From Clostridium felsineum DSM 794 (GTDB lineage Bacteria > Bacillota > Clostridia > Clostridiales > Clostridiaceae), in the NCBI RefSeq assembly GCF_002006355.2, contig NZ_CP096981.1:62001-126000 (forward strand): 64,000 bases of DNA. The letters are read 5' to 3'. The notes beneath the pieces were generated by a model. That model saw nothing but the letters and a program-made list of their open reading frames with translations. It was not told the origin of the DNA and did no database searches. Shown here one piece after another: positions 14,529 through 23,950 of this stretch. Each line of letters starts with the position of its first letter. Positions within the stretch are counted from its first letter, which is position 1. A program made the position numbers and the translations under genes.

Positions 14529-17500
14529 CTATAGTAAAACTATTTTTATTTTCCTTACACTATTTGTGGTATTGGTAATAGTGACGGTTTTGTCTAAATC
14601 AGAATATTTTATGTCAATAGTATAAGGATTTGAAAGGGTGTAATACTGTTTAGTTTCATTGCTGTGAATAAATTCAACTGATCGTAATATTGGTGTTTTC
14701 CATATATCTGTGGTTTTCATAATGGCAGCTATAGATAAAGAACCTTTTTTTAATTGATTAAGTTCATTATTTGTTAGAGCTAGTAGTGTCTCAATTGACA
14801 TGCTTTGTGCTAAACTTACATGATTAACAATTTGCCAGGTTGTTCCGTCCCAATACTTCCACTGCAGCTGATTAGCATCCTCTGATAAAAGAAAACGCAT
14901 TTCACAAGGATCATGATCGATGAATCTATCTACCTTTATGCTTGTGAAATCCAACCACTTACTTGAATCTATAGGTACACTATTATATATATAGGCTTCA
15001 GTGTTATGAATGTAATGTACTGGGGAGAAATAAATGTCCATGCCAGTAAAGGTAACTGTACCGCAGCCTCTATTGTAACTATAGGGAACCTCCATTCTTA
15101 TTCTTATATACCTTAATTCTGTATTGAAATTTATTGTGCCTGCTTCAGTTCCTGAATATTTAGCTATATCAGTGTATTCCTTACCATCTTCAGAAAATGA
15201 AAAAGTGGTTATTTGATAGCTTAGAGATTGTATACTTTCATTATATTGTACGGTTGATGGTACTCCATGATTTGCATCATATAAACTAAATTCTAAATTT
15301 GTAAGATAATTAATCCATACATTCTTTTTAAAGTCAAAGATTACATCTACCCATCGGGTAGCTTCACCAGGTAAATCCCAATATACAGTATATCCACCAG
15401 CCCGTATATATTTATTACCCCACCACCATCCATAAGAATAACTAAAACTAAAGGTACCTCCATTTTCAAGCATTTCATTAATATCTCCTGAGGTTGGGGC
15501 AACAGAAGCTGTCACATCAAACATCGGATAGGACACAGGACCTAGAGCACCTGCATTATTTAAAACATTTTCAGGACATATATAAGCGTTATCTTTATCA
15601 TAATCCGTGCTTAAACATGCCTCTGTTTCATCAAAACTAATTCCGGAATAGGTAAATTCTTGGATAGTTTTATTGTTATAATTAATAACATCACTATAAG
15701 GAATATAAGAGGTTATTTCATCCCAAAGTTGAACGCCCCTAAAGCTTGGTACATTTTCAATTACATAGTATTCGTTAGGCTTTAAGGTTGGCACTTCTAT
15801 AACCTGAAGGGCTGGAAGAACTTCACTTGGAAGCTCGCTTGGAACGGTGCCCTTTTGAAGAAAGGTATCATGCATTAAGGTTACAGATTGTTTAAGAGCA
15901 TCTACACTATCACTTAAAACCTCTTGGGAAAGCTTTATAGTGTTAATATTATCTTTAGTTTCATCTCGTGCATCTATAATGGCTGTTTGATTTTGAATTA
16001 TATTTCTTATAACCTTAATATACTTAGTTTCAGTAGTTGAATTGTTTTTATATAGTAAACCATTATCACCCAGTAAATATTCCGCTACATTAACATTATC
16101 TATTTCCTGCCATCTAATATCTAGGTAGTTATCAATATCATAACCACTTAATTGAAATTGAAAGGTAGGATAAAGGCTGTAGGCTTCATAATAAATAAAT
16201 AGCAGTGGAGATATAGTTAAAAATTTATTTGTTAAGCTGGTTGGATTAATACTTTCAAGGCATCTTTTGGTCATGCCTTTAGATAAAATTTCATCATCAG
16301 CTATGACTTCGAAGTAATCATTGTCAAAATTAACAGTTATATTTTGCACACTGGCATTAGGAGTTATTAATTTTACTTTTATATAAAGCCATTCACTTCC
16401 AGCGCGTATACTTTCAAAGTTGGAGTCATTTAGCTTACTTAAAGCATCTGAGGTCATGCCTTTATTTGTATACAAAAGCCAATTTAAATTTGAATTTATA
16501 TAATAATAATTATAACCATCAAAGGAAATTGAATACTCTATATCATCAATGGAGGCAGCAGCTTGGTTAGGTAGTATAGAAGCTATTTTAGAGTTTTTGC
16601 CTATATAAGTTTTAGAAGTATATTCTTCATCAAAAGAATATATAGGTTTAAGATTATTAGCCTGCACAGAATAACAATCAGCTTCCATTATAGGTTGAAG
16701 AGCACCTATACCATCACAGCCTATATATATGTTTACAGGAAGATTACAGCCTATTTTTGAGTAGGTTGAAGTGCTTACTGGATCTGTATAATTATTACTA
16801 GTAGTTTCAGTGCCACTGTAAATATCCTGAGGGATTACAGCACATACTGCTCCATTTTCAGTGGAATTGTATGGTGAAGAATCCCAATACCAGTATGCCC
16901 AGTAGTACCCACTCCATATTAATCTATGGTGACCAAGTGAAAAGGTATTATTAAAATGAAGGATGTTAATTGGATAGCCTTTTATAGAAGAACTATTTAA
17001 GCCAAAACTAACGCTTGAAAATACACCGTCATAATAGGAGCTAATTCCTAAACTATAAAGACTATACATAACAACATTTACAGCATCAACTTTAATTATT
17101 TCACCATTAACTGGTGTTACAAAAACTTTTATAGCCCTACTGTCTATTACTCTAATTTGTATATTAAGCTCCGAGCCTCCAAGTGTGACTGGAATTATAT
17201 TGTTTATATTGTCTAAACTAAGAGGTATTTCATAATTTTCACCCTTCAATGTTATAAAAATTTTATAAGCTATATTTGTATAAGGAAGCCAAGCATTATA
17301 ATTTGAATAGGAGCTTCCATTCTTAGTCATTGTTATATTACCCAATTGTCCATTAGGAGCATTAATAGGTGACTTTTCATACAATCTTGAGTATAAATAA
17401 GTATTGGATAATTTATTTACAGCACCATAGCTTTGAAGACTATCTTGAACACATCTATAGCCTTTGGAATCATAAAAGTCCTGAGATAAAAGATTATAAG

Positions 17501-18695
17501 TTTTTGGAATATAAGTATACAAAGGCTTAGAACCATCACCAAGCATATTAGCTAAGGCATATTTTTGAACTATTAATTTATTAGTATCTGAACTGCTTTT
17601 AGCTTTTATCATAAGCTTTGTATTATCTAGATCAAGTATAAACTGATTACGAGAGGCAACTATTTTAGAAGGTTGATTGTATTTAAGAGAGAATAGTTTT
17701 ATATTGCTTATAGAAATGCTTCTATTACTTACTCCATCATAGGCATTTATAATAAAACGTATGCTTTTTATAGCAGCATTGGAAGGTGGTTTAAAGTCTA
17801 GTTTTTGCTCACCAGTTGTTATGTTTACGTTGTAAATATTATCCCAAGTGCTTCCGTCCTCTGAAGTATCAATTTGAAAGTTAGCATAGCTGCTGTTAGT
17901 TGTAAAATCAAATATGGCTTCACATATGGGAATAATTTCGGTGAAACTAAACATAACTGTTACATAACCTCTAGCTATATTCCAAGTATTTCCGTTTAGA
18001 GAATTTATTAAATGGTTTGTATAGTTTATTGATTTATCAGGGTTAACTATAGACGAAAAGTAGTCTGTAGCTGCTGTACATAAATTTCCAATTATACAGC
18101 AGTCATAGGTATCATTATTCATAGTTATTGCAGAGTTTAGTGGAAGCTCATAAAGCTCAGAAAAACCATTGGCGTAGATTGTACCATTTCTTAAATTGCA
18201 AAAGGCTTTGTCATAATCTACATCTGTATCGCTGTTGAAGCTTATAGTTTTTAAGGCTGTTTCAAAGCTTGTGGCAGACATATAAGCCTTAGAAATAGTG
18301 TATAAACCATCATTGGGTAAAGTAACAGTGGAGTTTGGCGTTAAGCTAATTAAATCTTCCTTGTGAGAGACCTTATTGTCTAAAGAAACTAAAATATCTT
18401 TATTAACATCTTCTATAACACCGGTATTATTTTTAGGAATTTTATTTATTAACTCAGTTCTTAAACTGTTTAACTTATCATCTACTCCATTTGCATATAA
18501 GCTGTTTTTTACTACGTTATTTTGAATATTTGAGAGTCTATCATTTAAAGAAGGAAAGCCCTCTCTAGCACTAGTAACTTCAGGAGCTTCTTTTATTCTA
18601 TTATCTATTTCATCATCTAAAGAAGTACTTTTACGCCTAGCTGTTTTAATTTCTTCAAAAAGATTAGAAAGGGTTAAATATAATTTGTTTTTCAA
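14529..18695 (-). CDS. Giant tail adhesin/fibre protein 1 (discoidin-like domains)
   Basis: 1388 aa from the TTG at 18695, chosen because GCAGGTGG precedes it and the paralogue starts at the same point (TTG, NKLY). Residues 1-80 form a helical docking segment with two ARG-SL-type units (TARRKSTSL, SAREGFPSL). Several jelly-roll segments resemble F5/8 (discoidin) domains: FQIDTSEDGSTWDNIY near 285 and FSEDGKEYTDIAKYSG near 1168. QEIDNVNVAEYLLGDN is near 863, a helical hinge ending HDTFLQKG near 938, and a C-terminal domain with IHNTEAYI and MKTTDIWKTP. No signal peptide. It shares this whole architecture with the next gene upstream, a tandem duplicate. Probably a host-surface (glycan) binding appendage. 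Confidence 0.75.
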   Translation of the reverse strand: MKNKLYLTLSNLFEEIKTARRKSTSLDDEIDNRIKEAPEVTSAREGFPSLNDRLSNIQNNVVKNSLYANGVDDKLNSLRTELINKIPKNNTGVIEDVNKDILVSLDNKVSHKEDLISLTPNSTVTLPNDGLYTISKAYMSATSFETALKTISFNSDTDVDYDKAFCNLRNGTIYANGFSELYELPLNSAITMNNDTYDCCIIGNLCTAATDYFSSIVNPDKSINYTNHLINSLNGNTWNIARGYVTVMFSFTEIIPICEAIFDFTTNSSYANFQIDTSEDGSTWDNIYNVNITTGEQKLDFKPPSNAAIKSIRFIINAYDGVSNRSISISNIKLFSLKYNQPSKIVASRNQFILDLDNTKLMIKAKSSSDTNKLIVQKYALANMLGDGSKPLYTYIPKTYNLLSQDFYDSKGYRCVQDSLQSYGAVNKLSNTYLYSRLYEKSPINAPNGQLGNITMTKNGSSYSNYNAWLPYTNIAYKIFITLKGENYEIPLSLDNINNIIPVTLGGSELNIQIRVIDSRAIKVFVTPVNGEIIKVDAVNVVMYSLYSLGISSYYDGVFSSVSFGLNSSSIKGYPINILHFNNTFSLGHHRLIWSGYYWAYWYWDSSPYNSTENGAVCAVIPQDIYSGTETTSNNYTDPVSTSTYSKIGCNLPVNIYIGCDGIGALQPIMEADCYSVQANNLKPIYSFDEEYTSKTYIGKNSKIASILPNQAAASIDDIEYSISFDGYNYYYINSNLNWLLYTNKGMTSDALSKLNDSNFESIRAGSEWLYIKVKLITPNASVQNITVNFDNDYFEVIADDEILSKGMTKRCLESINPTSLTNKFLTISPLLFIYYEAYSLYPTFQFQLSGYDIDNYLDIRWQEIDNVNVAEYLLGDNGLLYKNNSTTETKYIKVIRNIIQNQTAIIDARDETKDNINTIKLSQEVLSDSVDALKQSVTLMHDTFLQKGTVPSELPSEVLPALQVIEVPTLKPNEYYVIENVPSFRGVQLWDEITSYIPYSDVINYNNKTIQEFTYSGISFDETEACLSTDYDKDNAYICPENVLNNAGALGPVSYPMFDVTASVAPTSGDINEMLENGGTFSFSYSYGWWWGNKYIRAGGYTVYWDLPGEATRWVDVIFDFKKNVWINYLTNLEFSLYDANHGVPSTVQYNESIQSLSYQITTFSFSEDGKEYTDIAKYSGTEAGTINFNTELRYIRIRMEVPYSYNRGCGTVTFTGMDIYFSPVHYIHNTEAYIYNSVPIDSSKWLDFTSIKVDRFIDHDPCEMRFLLSEDANQLQWKYWDGTTWQIVNHVSLAQSMSIETLLALTNNELNQLKKGSLSIAAIMKTTDIWKTPILRSVEFIHSNETKQYYTLSNPYTIDIKYSDLDKTVTITNTTNSVRKIKIVLL

Positions 18696-18721
18696 TTGTT
18701 CCACCTGCCTTTATGAATATT

Positions 18722-21700
18722 TTATGAAATAACAAGTTTAGTCTTTAAGTCTCCTCCTGTTGTGTTTATGGCAGTAAGAGTGTGGTGAATACTAGAGTAA
18801 TTTAAGTCCATATCATAAGGCTGAAGAAGTCTATAATAAGGTTCTGTTAAATCATCGTGTAATATTTCTATGGAGCTTAAAACTGGTGTTTTCCATATGT
18901 CTGTGGTTTTCATTATGGCACAAACGTACAAGCTTCCTTTGGTTAATAAATTTAGTTGATCTTTGGTTAAAGCTAAAAGCGTTTCAATTGACATAGCGGA
19001 AGACAGAGAGATTTCACCATGGTTTTGCCAATTTGAACCATTCCAGGCTTTCCAAACATTGTGGTTTTCATCATCAGAGAGTAAAAATTTCATTTCACAG
19101 GGATTGTGATCTATAAATCTGTCTATATTGAAGCCTTTAAAGTTAAGCCAAGAGGTGGTATTTATTGGAACGGTGTTAAATATATAGGCTTCTGTGTTGT
19201 GAATGTAGTGTACTGGTGAAAAGTACAGGTCAACACCAGCAAAGGCAACTCGTCCAGCGCCCTTATTCACGCTATAAGGAAGCTCTAATCTTATTTTCAA
19301 GTAACGAAGCTCTACGTTAAATACAACACCTAGATTTCTGTTATCTCCATAGTAATGACCAACCTCAGTGTATTCCTTGCCATTAAGGGAGTGATAAAAG
19401 GTGGTGATTTGATTCCCTAAACGAATAGTTGGGGTATTACCTCCTTGTATCCATTGTCCAAAGTAAAGGTTGTTTAAGTAATTTATATAAACAGGTTCTC
19501 TAAAATCAAAGATTACGTCTACCCACCTTGTATTTTCCCCTGGTAAATCCCAGATTGTAACAGTTCCTGAATTAATAGACCATTTATCATTATGGTACCA
19601 ACCATAATACCAATCATAAGAATCACCTGTTTGCCCGCTATCTTCTATAAAAGCCTCCATGGAATTACCACTAGGAGCTACTGAGCAGCTTAAATCAAAC
19701 ATTCTATAAACGTAAGGTCCTTTAGGGTCTGAGCTATAAGAAATAGGCGCTTCTGGGCACATGTATGGATTGTCCCTGTCGTAATCCTGCGAAAGTACAG
19801 CACCACCATCCTTAACGTCTATTAGGTTTGTGGTGTAATTTTGGCACATTGCTTTATTAAAGGTTAAGGTATCTGTATAACCTACAAAAGAAGTAAGCTC
19901 TTCCCAAACCTGTACATTACGAAGGTTATATATATCCTTGATTAAATAAGTGTCGCCGCTGTGAAGCATTGGAAGTTCTACTTCTCTAATGGAGGGCAGT
20001 ACTACATCAGGAAGTTCACCTGGAACTGTACCAGAGTTTAAAAAAGTATCATGCATCAAGTCTATAGACTGTTTAAGTTTTGTCATGTCCTCCTTAGCTA
20101 TAGCCTCATTGTTTTCAATTACAGCTAAAGCTTCTTTGGTTTCATTTCTGACGTCTACCACAGCAGATTGATTTTCTATTAAGGTTCTAACAACTTTTAT
20201 TAGCTTAGTATCCTTTGAGTTGTTTTTATACATTAGTGAATTGTCACCTAGTAAATATTCCACCACATTAACATTGTCTATTTCCTGCCAGTGTATATCC
20301 ATGTAATTGTATATATCAAAACCTTCTAATTCATATCTATAACAAGGATATATGCTTTTGGTGCAGGTTGCTATTAAAAATACTGGGGATACGCTGAACA
20401 ATTGACTTACTAAATCTTCTGGACTTATGGCTTCAATTACTCTTTTAGGCATTCCTTTATCTAGAATATCTGTGCTGTCAATTCTAATAAAAGAGGACTT
20501 ATCAAAATTAAGAGTAATGTTTTGCACACTAGCATTAACATCAGTTATTTTAATTTTTATATAGATCCATTGACTATCATTTCTTATTTTAGCTATAACT
20601 GAATCATTAACCTTTTGTAAGGCATTTATGCTCATACCTTTATTTGTGTATATAGTCAAATCTGAAGTTTCTGGATTAAATACATAATAATTGTAGTTAT
20701 CAAAGGAAATAGCATAACCTATACTATCTATGCTTAAAGCAGATTGAGAAGGAAGAATAGCTGACAGTGTATTTGAGGTTCCTATATATACTTTTGATGT
20801 AAACTCTTCATCAAAGGTATAAACAGGTTTTGATGTGTTTCTTTCAACATTAACTATATCTTTATCTATAGTGGAAGCTAGATCTTTAGTGCCATCACAG
20901 CCTAGGTAAATAGTTGCTGGAAGACTTATATTCATTTTTTCATATGTAGTATTGTATACATTAGTTAATAGAGTTTTTGATACAACGCTTTGACCGCTGT
21001 AATTGTCATGAGGAATAATTGCACAAGCTCCATTTTCAGATATATTTCCAGTATAGTACTCATAGTCTTTTGAGTAAGCAGTTATAGTATGTGCTAAATT
21101 GTAATCAACATTTACATTAAGTAAATCTATTGGTATACCTCTAATAATTTCATTGTTGGTAGAATTGTCCATAGTAGAGAAAATAGTGTCCCAATAGGTA
21201 TTTCCATTATTTAGATTGTAAGCCCCAAATAAATCAACCTTTAAAGAATCAACCTTTATATTTTCACCATCTAAATTAATATCTACTTTTAGTACACTGC
21301 TCTTTAGTAATCTAATTTTGAGGGTTAGAGAAAGGTTTCCTAAAGTTACGTAAATTGTATTATCTATATTATCCATAGATATAGGTATTTCATAAGTTGC
21401 ACCATTATATATTATAGAGGCTTTGTAAATTATATTGCCGTAGGGCAGCCAGGAGTTAGAGGTGCTGTAGGAGCCTTCCTTTGTAATAGTGGAAGTTCCA
21501 AGAGTTCCATTAATGCTTGGGGAAGGTGATTTGTCATAGTTTTCAGTAGTTATATACAAACTACTTGAGGTATCAAATTTATAGTGATTTTCAATACTGT
21601 CAGTTACAACTCTATAACCCTTTGAGGAGTAAAAATCTGAAGGTATTAAGGTATAGTTTTTTGGTATATAAGTAAAGTGATTTTTGTTTTCGTTAATGTT

Positions 21701-22819
21701 TGTTATGGCATATTTAGTGAGATTAAACTTACTATTTTCAGTACTACTTTTAGTTTCTATATTTATTTTGTCAAAATCCTCATCTAAAATTATAGGCTGA
21801 AGCATGCTAATTAAGTTAGAAGCTGTATTATATTTTTCAGAGTATAGCTTAAGGCTATTTAAGGTTATAGTTCTACTTGAAATACCATCATGAGCATCTA
21901 TAGTAAACTTTAAATTTTTAACTAAGGTTGAGTTTGGGAGAGTAAATTCCATTTTTGTTGAAGGTCCAGTATAAATATCTATCCAGGTTATACCATCCAT
22001 GGAGCTTTGCACAGTAACCTTAGACATAGTTCCACTTACAGCACTGTCCAAATGAAATTTACACAGAGAAATTGGTTCATAAAATGAAAAAGTAATGGTT
22101 ACATACTCCCTGTTTATATTCCAAGCTCTTTCATTAAAGCAGTTTATTAAGTGGTTATTATAGTTATCCTTAAAGGAATTATAGTCTGTAACTATATTTA
22201 ATAGATTTCCTACAATGGCTGCATCGTAAAAATCATTACTGCTTATTAAAGCAGTATTTAGAGGAAGCTCATATAGGTCAGGTTCCACCATTGAAAGTAA
22301 GCTTCCATCTTTTAATAATTGTAAGTTTTTATCATACGAAACACAGCTATCGTTATCATAGCTAACTGATTTTAAAGCAGTATTTAAATTTGCAGCACTA
22401 ACATAGGCTTTTGCAACATAATTAGAGTTCCCGTTATAAAGTATTGCATTGCTAGTGGGCTCTATAGTTAAAATATCTTCCTTTGTTGCTGTTTTAGTGT
22501 CTAAGGATACTAGAATATCTTTAGAAGAATCCTCTATTACAGCAACTTTAGGAATACTAGGCATTTTATCTAATAATTCTTTTTTAAGAGAGGATATTTT
22601 ATTATCTACATCTGCATCATCTAATTTATTAGAGATAACTTCGTTTTGAAGGTTTTCTAATCTGTTTTTAAGGGAGCTAAAACCATCTCTAGCTGAAACT
22701 ATTTCAGGAAAAGAGTTTAATCTATTATCTATTTCACTATCAAGAGTAGAACTTGTTCTTTTAGCTAGTACAATTTCGCTATAAAGTTTTTCAAGGGTAG
22801 AATACAATTTGTTTTGCAA
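18722..22819 (-). CDS. Giant tail adhesin/fibre protein 2 (paralogue of fibre 1)
   Basis: 1365 aa, TTG start after AGGTGAG. It is homologous over its full length to the gene downstream: the same docking start (NKLYSTLEKLYSEI), two ARG-SL-like units (LAKRTSSTL, SARDGFSSL), discoidin-like stretches (VQSSMDGITWIDIY; SLNGKEYTEVGHYYG), QEIDNVNVVEYLLGDN, HDTFLNSG and the C-terminal IHNTEAYI / MKTTDIWKTPV region. The ends and the hinge are the most conserved parts, while the middle (residues ~150-800) differs more, as expected if receptor specificity has diverged. The two may form hetero-oligomers or be alternative adhesins. Confidence 0.75.
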   Translation of the reverse strand: MQNKLYSTLEKLYSEIVLAKRTSSTLDSEIDNRLNSFPEIVSARDGFSSLKNRLENLQNEVISNKLDDADVDNKISSLKKELLDKMPSIPKVAVIEDSSKDILVSLDTKTATKEDILTIEPTSNAILYNGNSNYVAKAYVSAANLNTALKSVSYDNDSCVSYDKNLQLLKDGSLLSMVEPDLYELPLNTALISSNDFYDAAIVGNLLNIVTDYNSFKDNYNNHLINCFNERAWNINREYVTITFSFYEPISLCKFHLDSAVSGTMSKVTVQSSMDGITWIDIYTGPSTKMEFTLPNSTLVKNLKFTIDAHDGISSRTITLNSLKLYSEKYNTASNLISMLQPIILDEDFDKINIETKSSTENSKFNLTKYAITNINENKNHFTYIPKNYTLIPSDFYSSKGYRVVTDSIENHYKFDTSSSLYITTENYDKSPSPSINGTLGTSTITKEGSYSTSNSWLPYGNIIYKASIIYNGATYEIPISMDNIDNTIYVTLGNLSLTLKIRLLKSSVLKVDINLDGENIKVDSLKVDLFGAYNLNNGNTYWDTIFSTMDNSTNNEIIRGIPIDLLNVNVDYNLAHTITAYSKDYEYYTGNISENGACAIIPHDNYSGQSVVSKTLLTNVYNTTYEKMNISLPATIYLGCDGTKDLASTIDKDIVNVERNTSKPVYTFDEEFTSKVYIGTSNTLSAILPSQSALSIDSIGYAISFDNYNYYVFNPETSDLTIYTNKGMSINALQKVNDSVIAKIRNDSQWIYIKIKITDVNASVQNITLNFDKSSFIRIDSTDILDKGMPKRVIEAISPEDLVSQLFSVSPVFLIATCTKSIYPCYRYELEGFDIYNYMDIHWQEIDNVNVVEYLLGDNSLMYKNNSKDTKLIKVVRTLIENQSAVVDVRNETKEALAVIENNEAIAKEDMTKLKQSIDLMHDTFLNSGTVPGELPDVVLPSIREVELPMLHSGDTYLIKDIYNLRNVQVWEELTSFVGYTDTLTFNKAMCQNYTTNLIDVKDGGAVLSQDYDRDNPYMCPEAPISYSSDPKGPYVYRMFDLSCSVAPSGNSMEAFIEDSGQTGDSYDWYYGWYHNDKWSINSGTVTIWDLPGENTRWVDVIFDFREPVYINYLNNLYFGQWIQGGNTPTIRLGNQITTFYHSLNGKEYTEVGHYYGDNRNLGVVFNVELRYLKIRLELPYSVNKGAGRVAFAGVDLYFSPVHYIHNTEAYIFNTVPINTTSWLNFKGFNIDRFIDHNPCEMKFLLSDDENHNVWKAWNGSNWQNHGEISLSSAMSIETLLALTKDQLNLLTKGSLYVCAIMKTTDIWKTPVLSSIEILHDDLTEPYYRLLQPYDMDLNYSSIHHTLTAINTTGGDLKTKLVIS

Positions 22820-22837
22820 AAAATCTCACCTACTTTA

Positions 22838-23794
22838 TTAATACTTGCAAGTTACTTCAAAATCGTCTATTAAAGGAAGTATAAAATTGATTTGATTATT
22901 CTTAATTGTGTAGTCTTCGCCACAATTAAGAAGTACACCTTCCAGATATATTGGAGTTTTATCCGTTACGTTAGAGGGAATATCATAAGTTGTAACTGAG
23001 GCTTTTACTGTAAAAGTATATAATACACTGGAAGTGTCTAGTTTAGTTTCTAGCTTAGTTAGCCTGTTTAAAATATCTGGAATCTCTATAAGCTCTGAAT
23101 TACTATTTGGAAGATAAGTTTCGAGATTTTCAACTCTAGCCAGTAACTCTGCTGTGTTTTTTACTAAAGTAGCAGCAACACTGCTATTTAGAACTTCTGC
23201 TGTTTTTATAAAATCTATAGCTTCTATTTTGGATAATCTATTGCTTATATCCTTTAGAGCCAGGGAATCTGTTAGTACAGTAACTATATCCGCATTTTCT
23301 GAATCAATTTTGCTTATATTACCACCTTCATCATAGCTGTAGGTTTTACTTCCAATGCTCTCCTTAGTATTAGAATCAAATAATTCTTCCTTTACTATAT
23401 TTTTATTTTCATCATAGGTAAAAATCGTATCATAATTAAGCTGGCCTCTTACGTGTTCCTTTAAAATGTTTCCAGCCTCATCAATTTCATAGGTTTTTTT
23501 TGTACTTATTTTTTCAAAGTCATTTAAAATATTGTAGCAAGACATATCCGACAATCTAGCATTAAGATTGTCGTAAGATCCTCTTGCGGTAGTTACTTCT
23601 GTTGCTATTTTATTTGAATCATTTGAAGCTTTATCTGCTTCATCCTTTATGGAAGCTATAGTATTTTTTATATCATTTATACCATTGGTGTTTTCATCAT
23701 CGGTTTCATGCATTTTTTGTAGTTCTTGTCCTAAATCGCTATAGCTATCGCTTGAAGCTTTGATATATGCTAATTTATTTGTGGTAAGTGCCAT
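22838..23794 (-). CDS. Fibre protein with YD-like insert and beta-module tip
   Basis: 318 aa, with GTAGGTG upstream. A helical start, an ARG-SL-type unit (TTARGSYDNLNARL, residues ~70-85), a YD-like cassette at ~95-170 (YEIDEAGNILKE, TIFTYDENKNIV, YSYDEGGNISKI), a second coiled coil at ~180-250 and a C-terminal beta module (TVKASVTTYDIP, YLEGVLLNCGEDYTI). All pieces recur in neighbouring genes, so it looks like a cassette-shuffled fibre. It is followed 18 nt later by the giant adhesin gene. Confidence 0.65.
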   Translation of the reverse strand: MALTTNKLAYIKASSDSYSDLGQELQKMHETDDENTNGINDIKNTIASIKDEADKASNDSNKIATEVTTARGSYDNLNARLSDMSCYNILNDFEKISTKKTYEIDEAGNILKEHVRGQLNYDTIFTYDENKNIVKEELFDSNTKESIGSKTYSYDEGGNISKIDSENADIVTVLTDSLALKDISNRLSKIEAIDFIKTAEVLNSSVAATLVKNTAELLARVENLETYLPNSNSELIEIPDILNRLTKLETKLDTSSVLYTFTVKASVTTYDIPSNVTDKTPIYLEGVLLNCGEDYTIKNNQINFILPLIDDFEVTCKY

Positions 23795-23803
23795 TTATTT
23801 CAC

Positions 23804-23938
23804 CTACTTATCCTTTTGAGAAGATTTTTCTTTGGCTTCAAGCTTATTTTCTAAATCCTCCACTCTTTTTTTTAGCTGTTCATTTTGTTTTTTTAAAATA
23901 ACGGATAGACTATCCATATTTTCAAATTCAAATGCCAT
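23804..23938 (-). CDS. 44-aa coiled-coil protein
   Basis: A short gene between two fibre genes: ATG at 23938 preceded by a strong GGGAGGG, TAG stop at 23804. The product starts MAFEFENMDSL and continues as a charged leucine heptad helix (QLKKRVEDLENKLEAKEK). It starts 12 nt after the stop of the 997-aa gene and ends 9 nt before the 318-aa gene, so spacing is that of a real operon gene. It may be a docking or trimerisation peptide for the neighbouring fibres. No family is known to me. Confidence 0.65.
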   Translation of the reverse strand: MAFEFENMDSLSVILKKQNEQLKKRVEDLENKLEAKEKSSQKDK

Positions 23939-23950
23939 AAATATCCCTCC

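Noticed and set aside
14787..14800. A tenth copy of the 14-bp repeat
   Set aside because: TGTCTCAATTGACA has two changes, but it lies in the conserved M-S-I-E-T codons of the giant adhesin, and the paralogous site in fibre 2 lacks the match, so it is best explained by coding.
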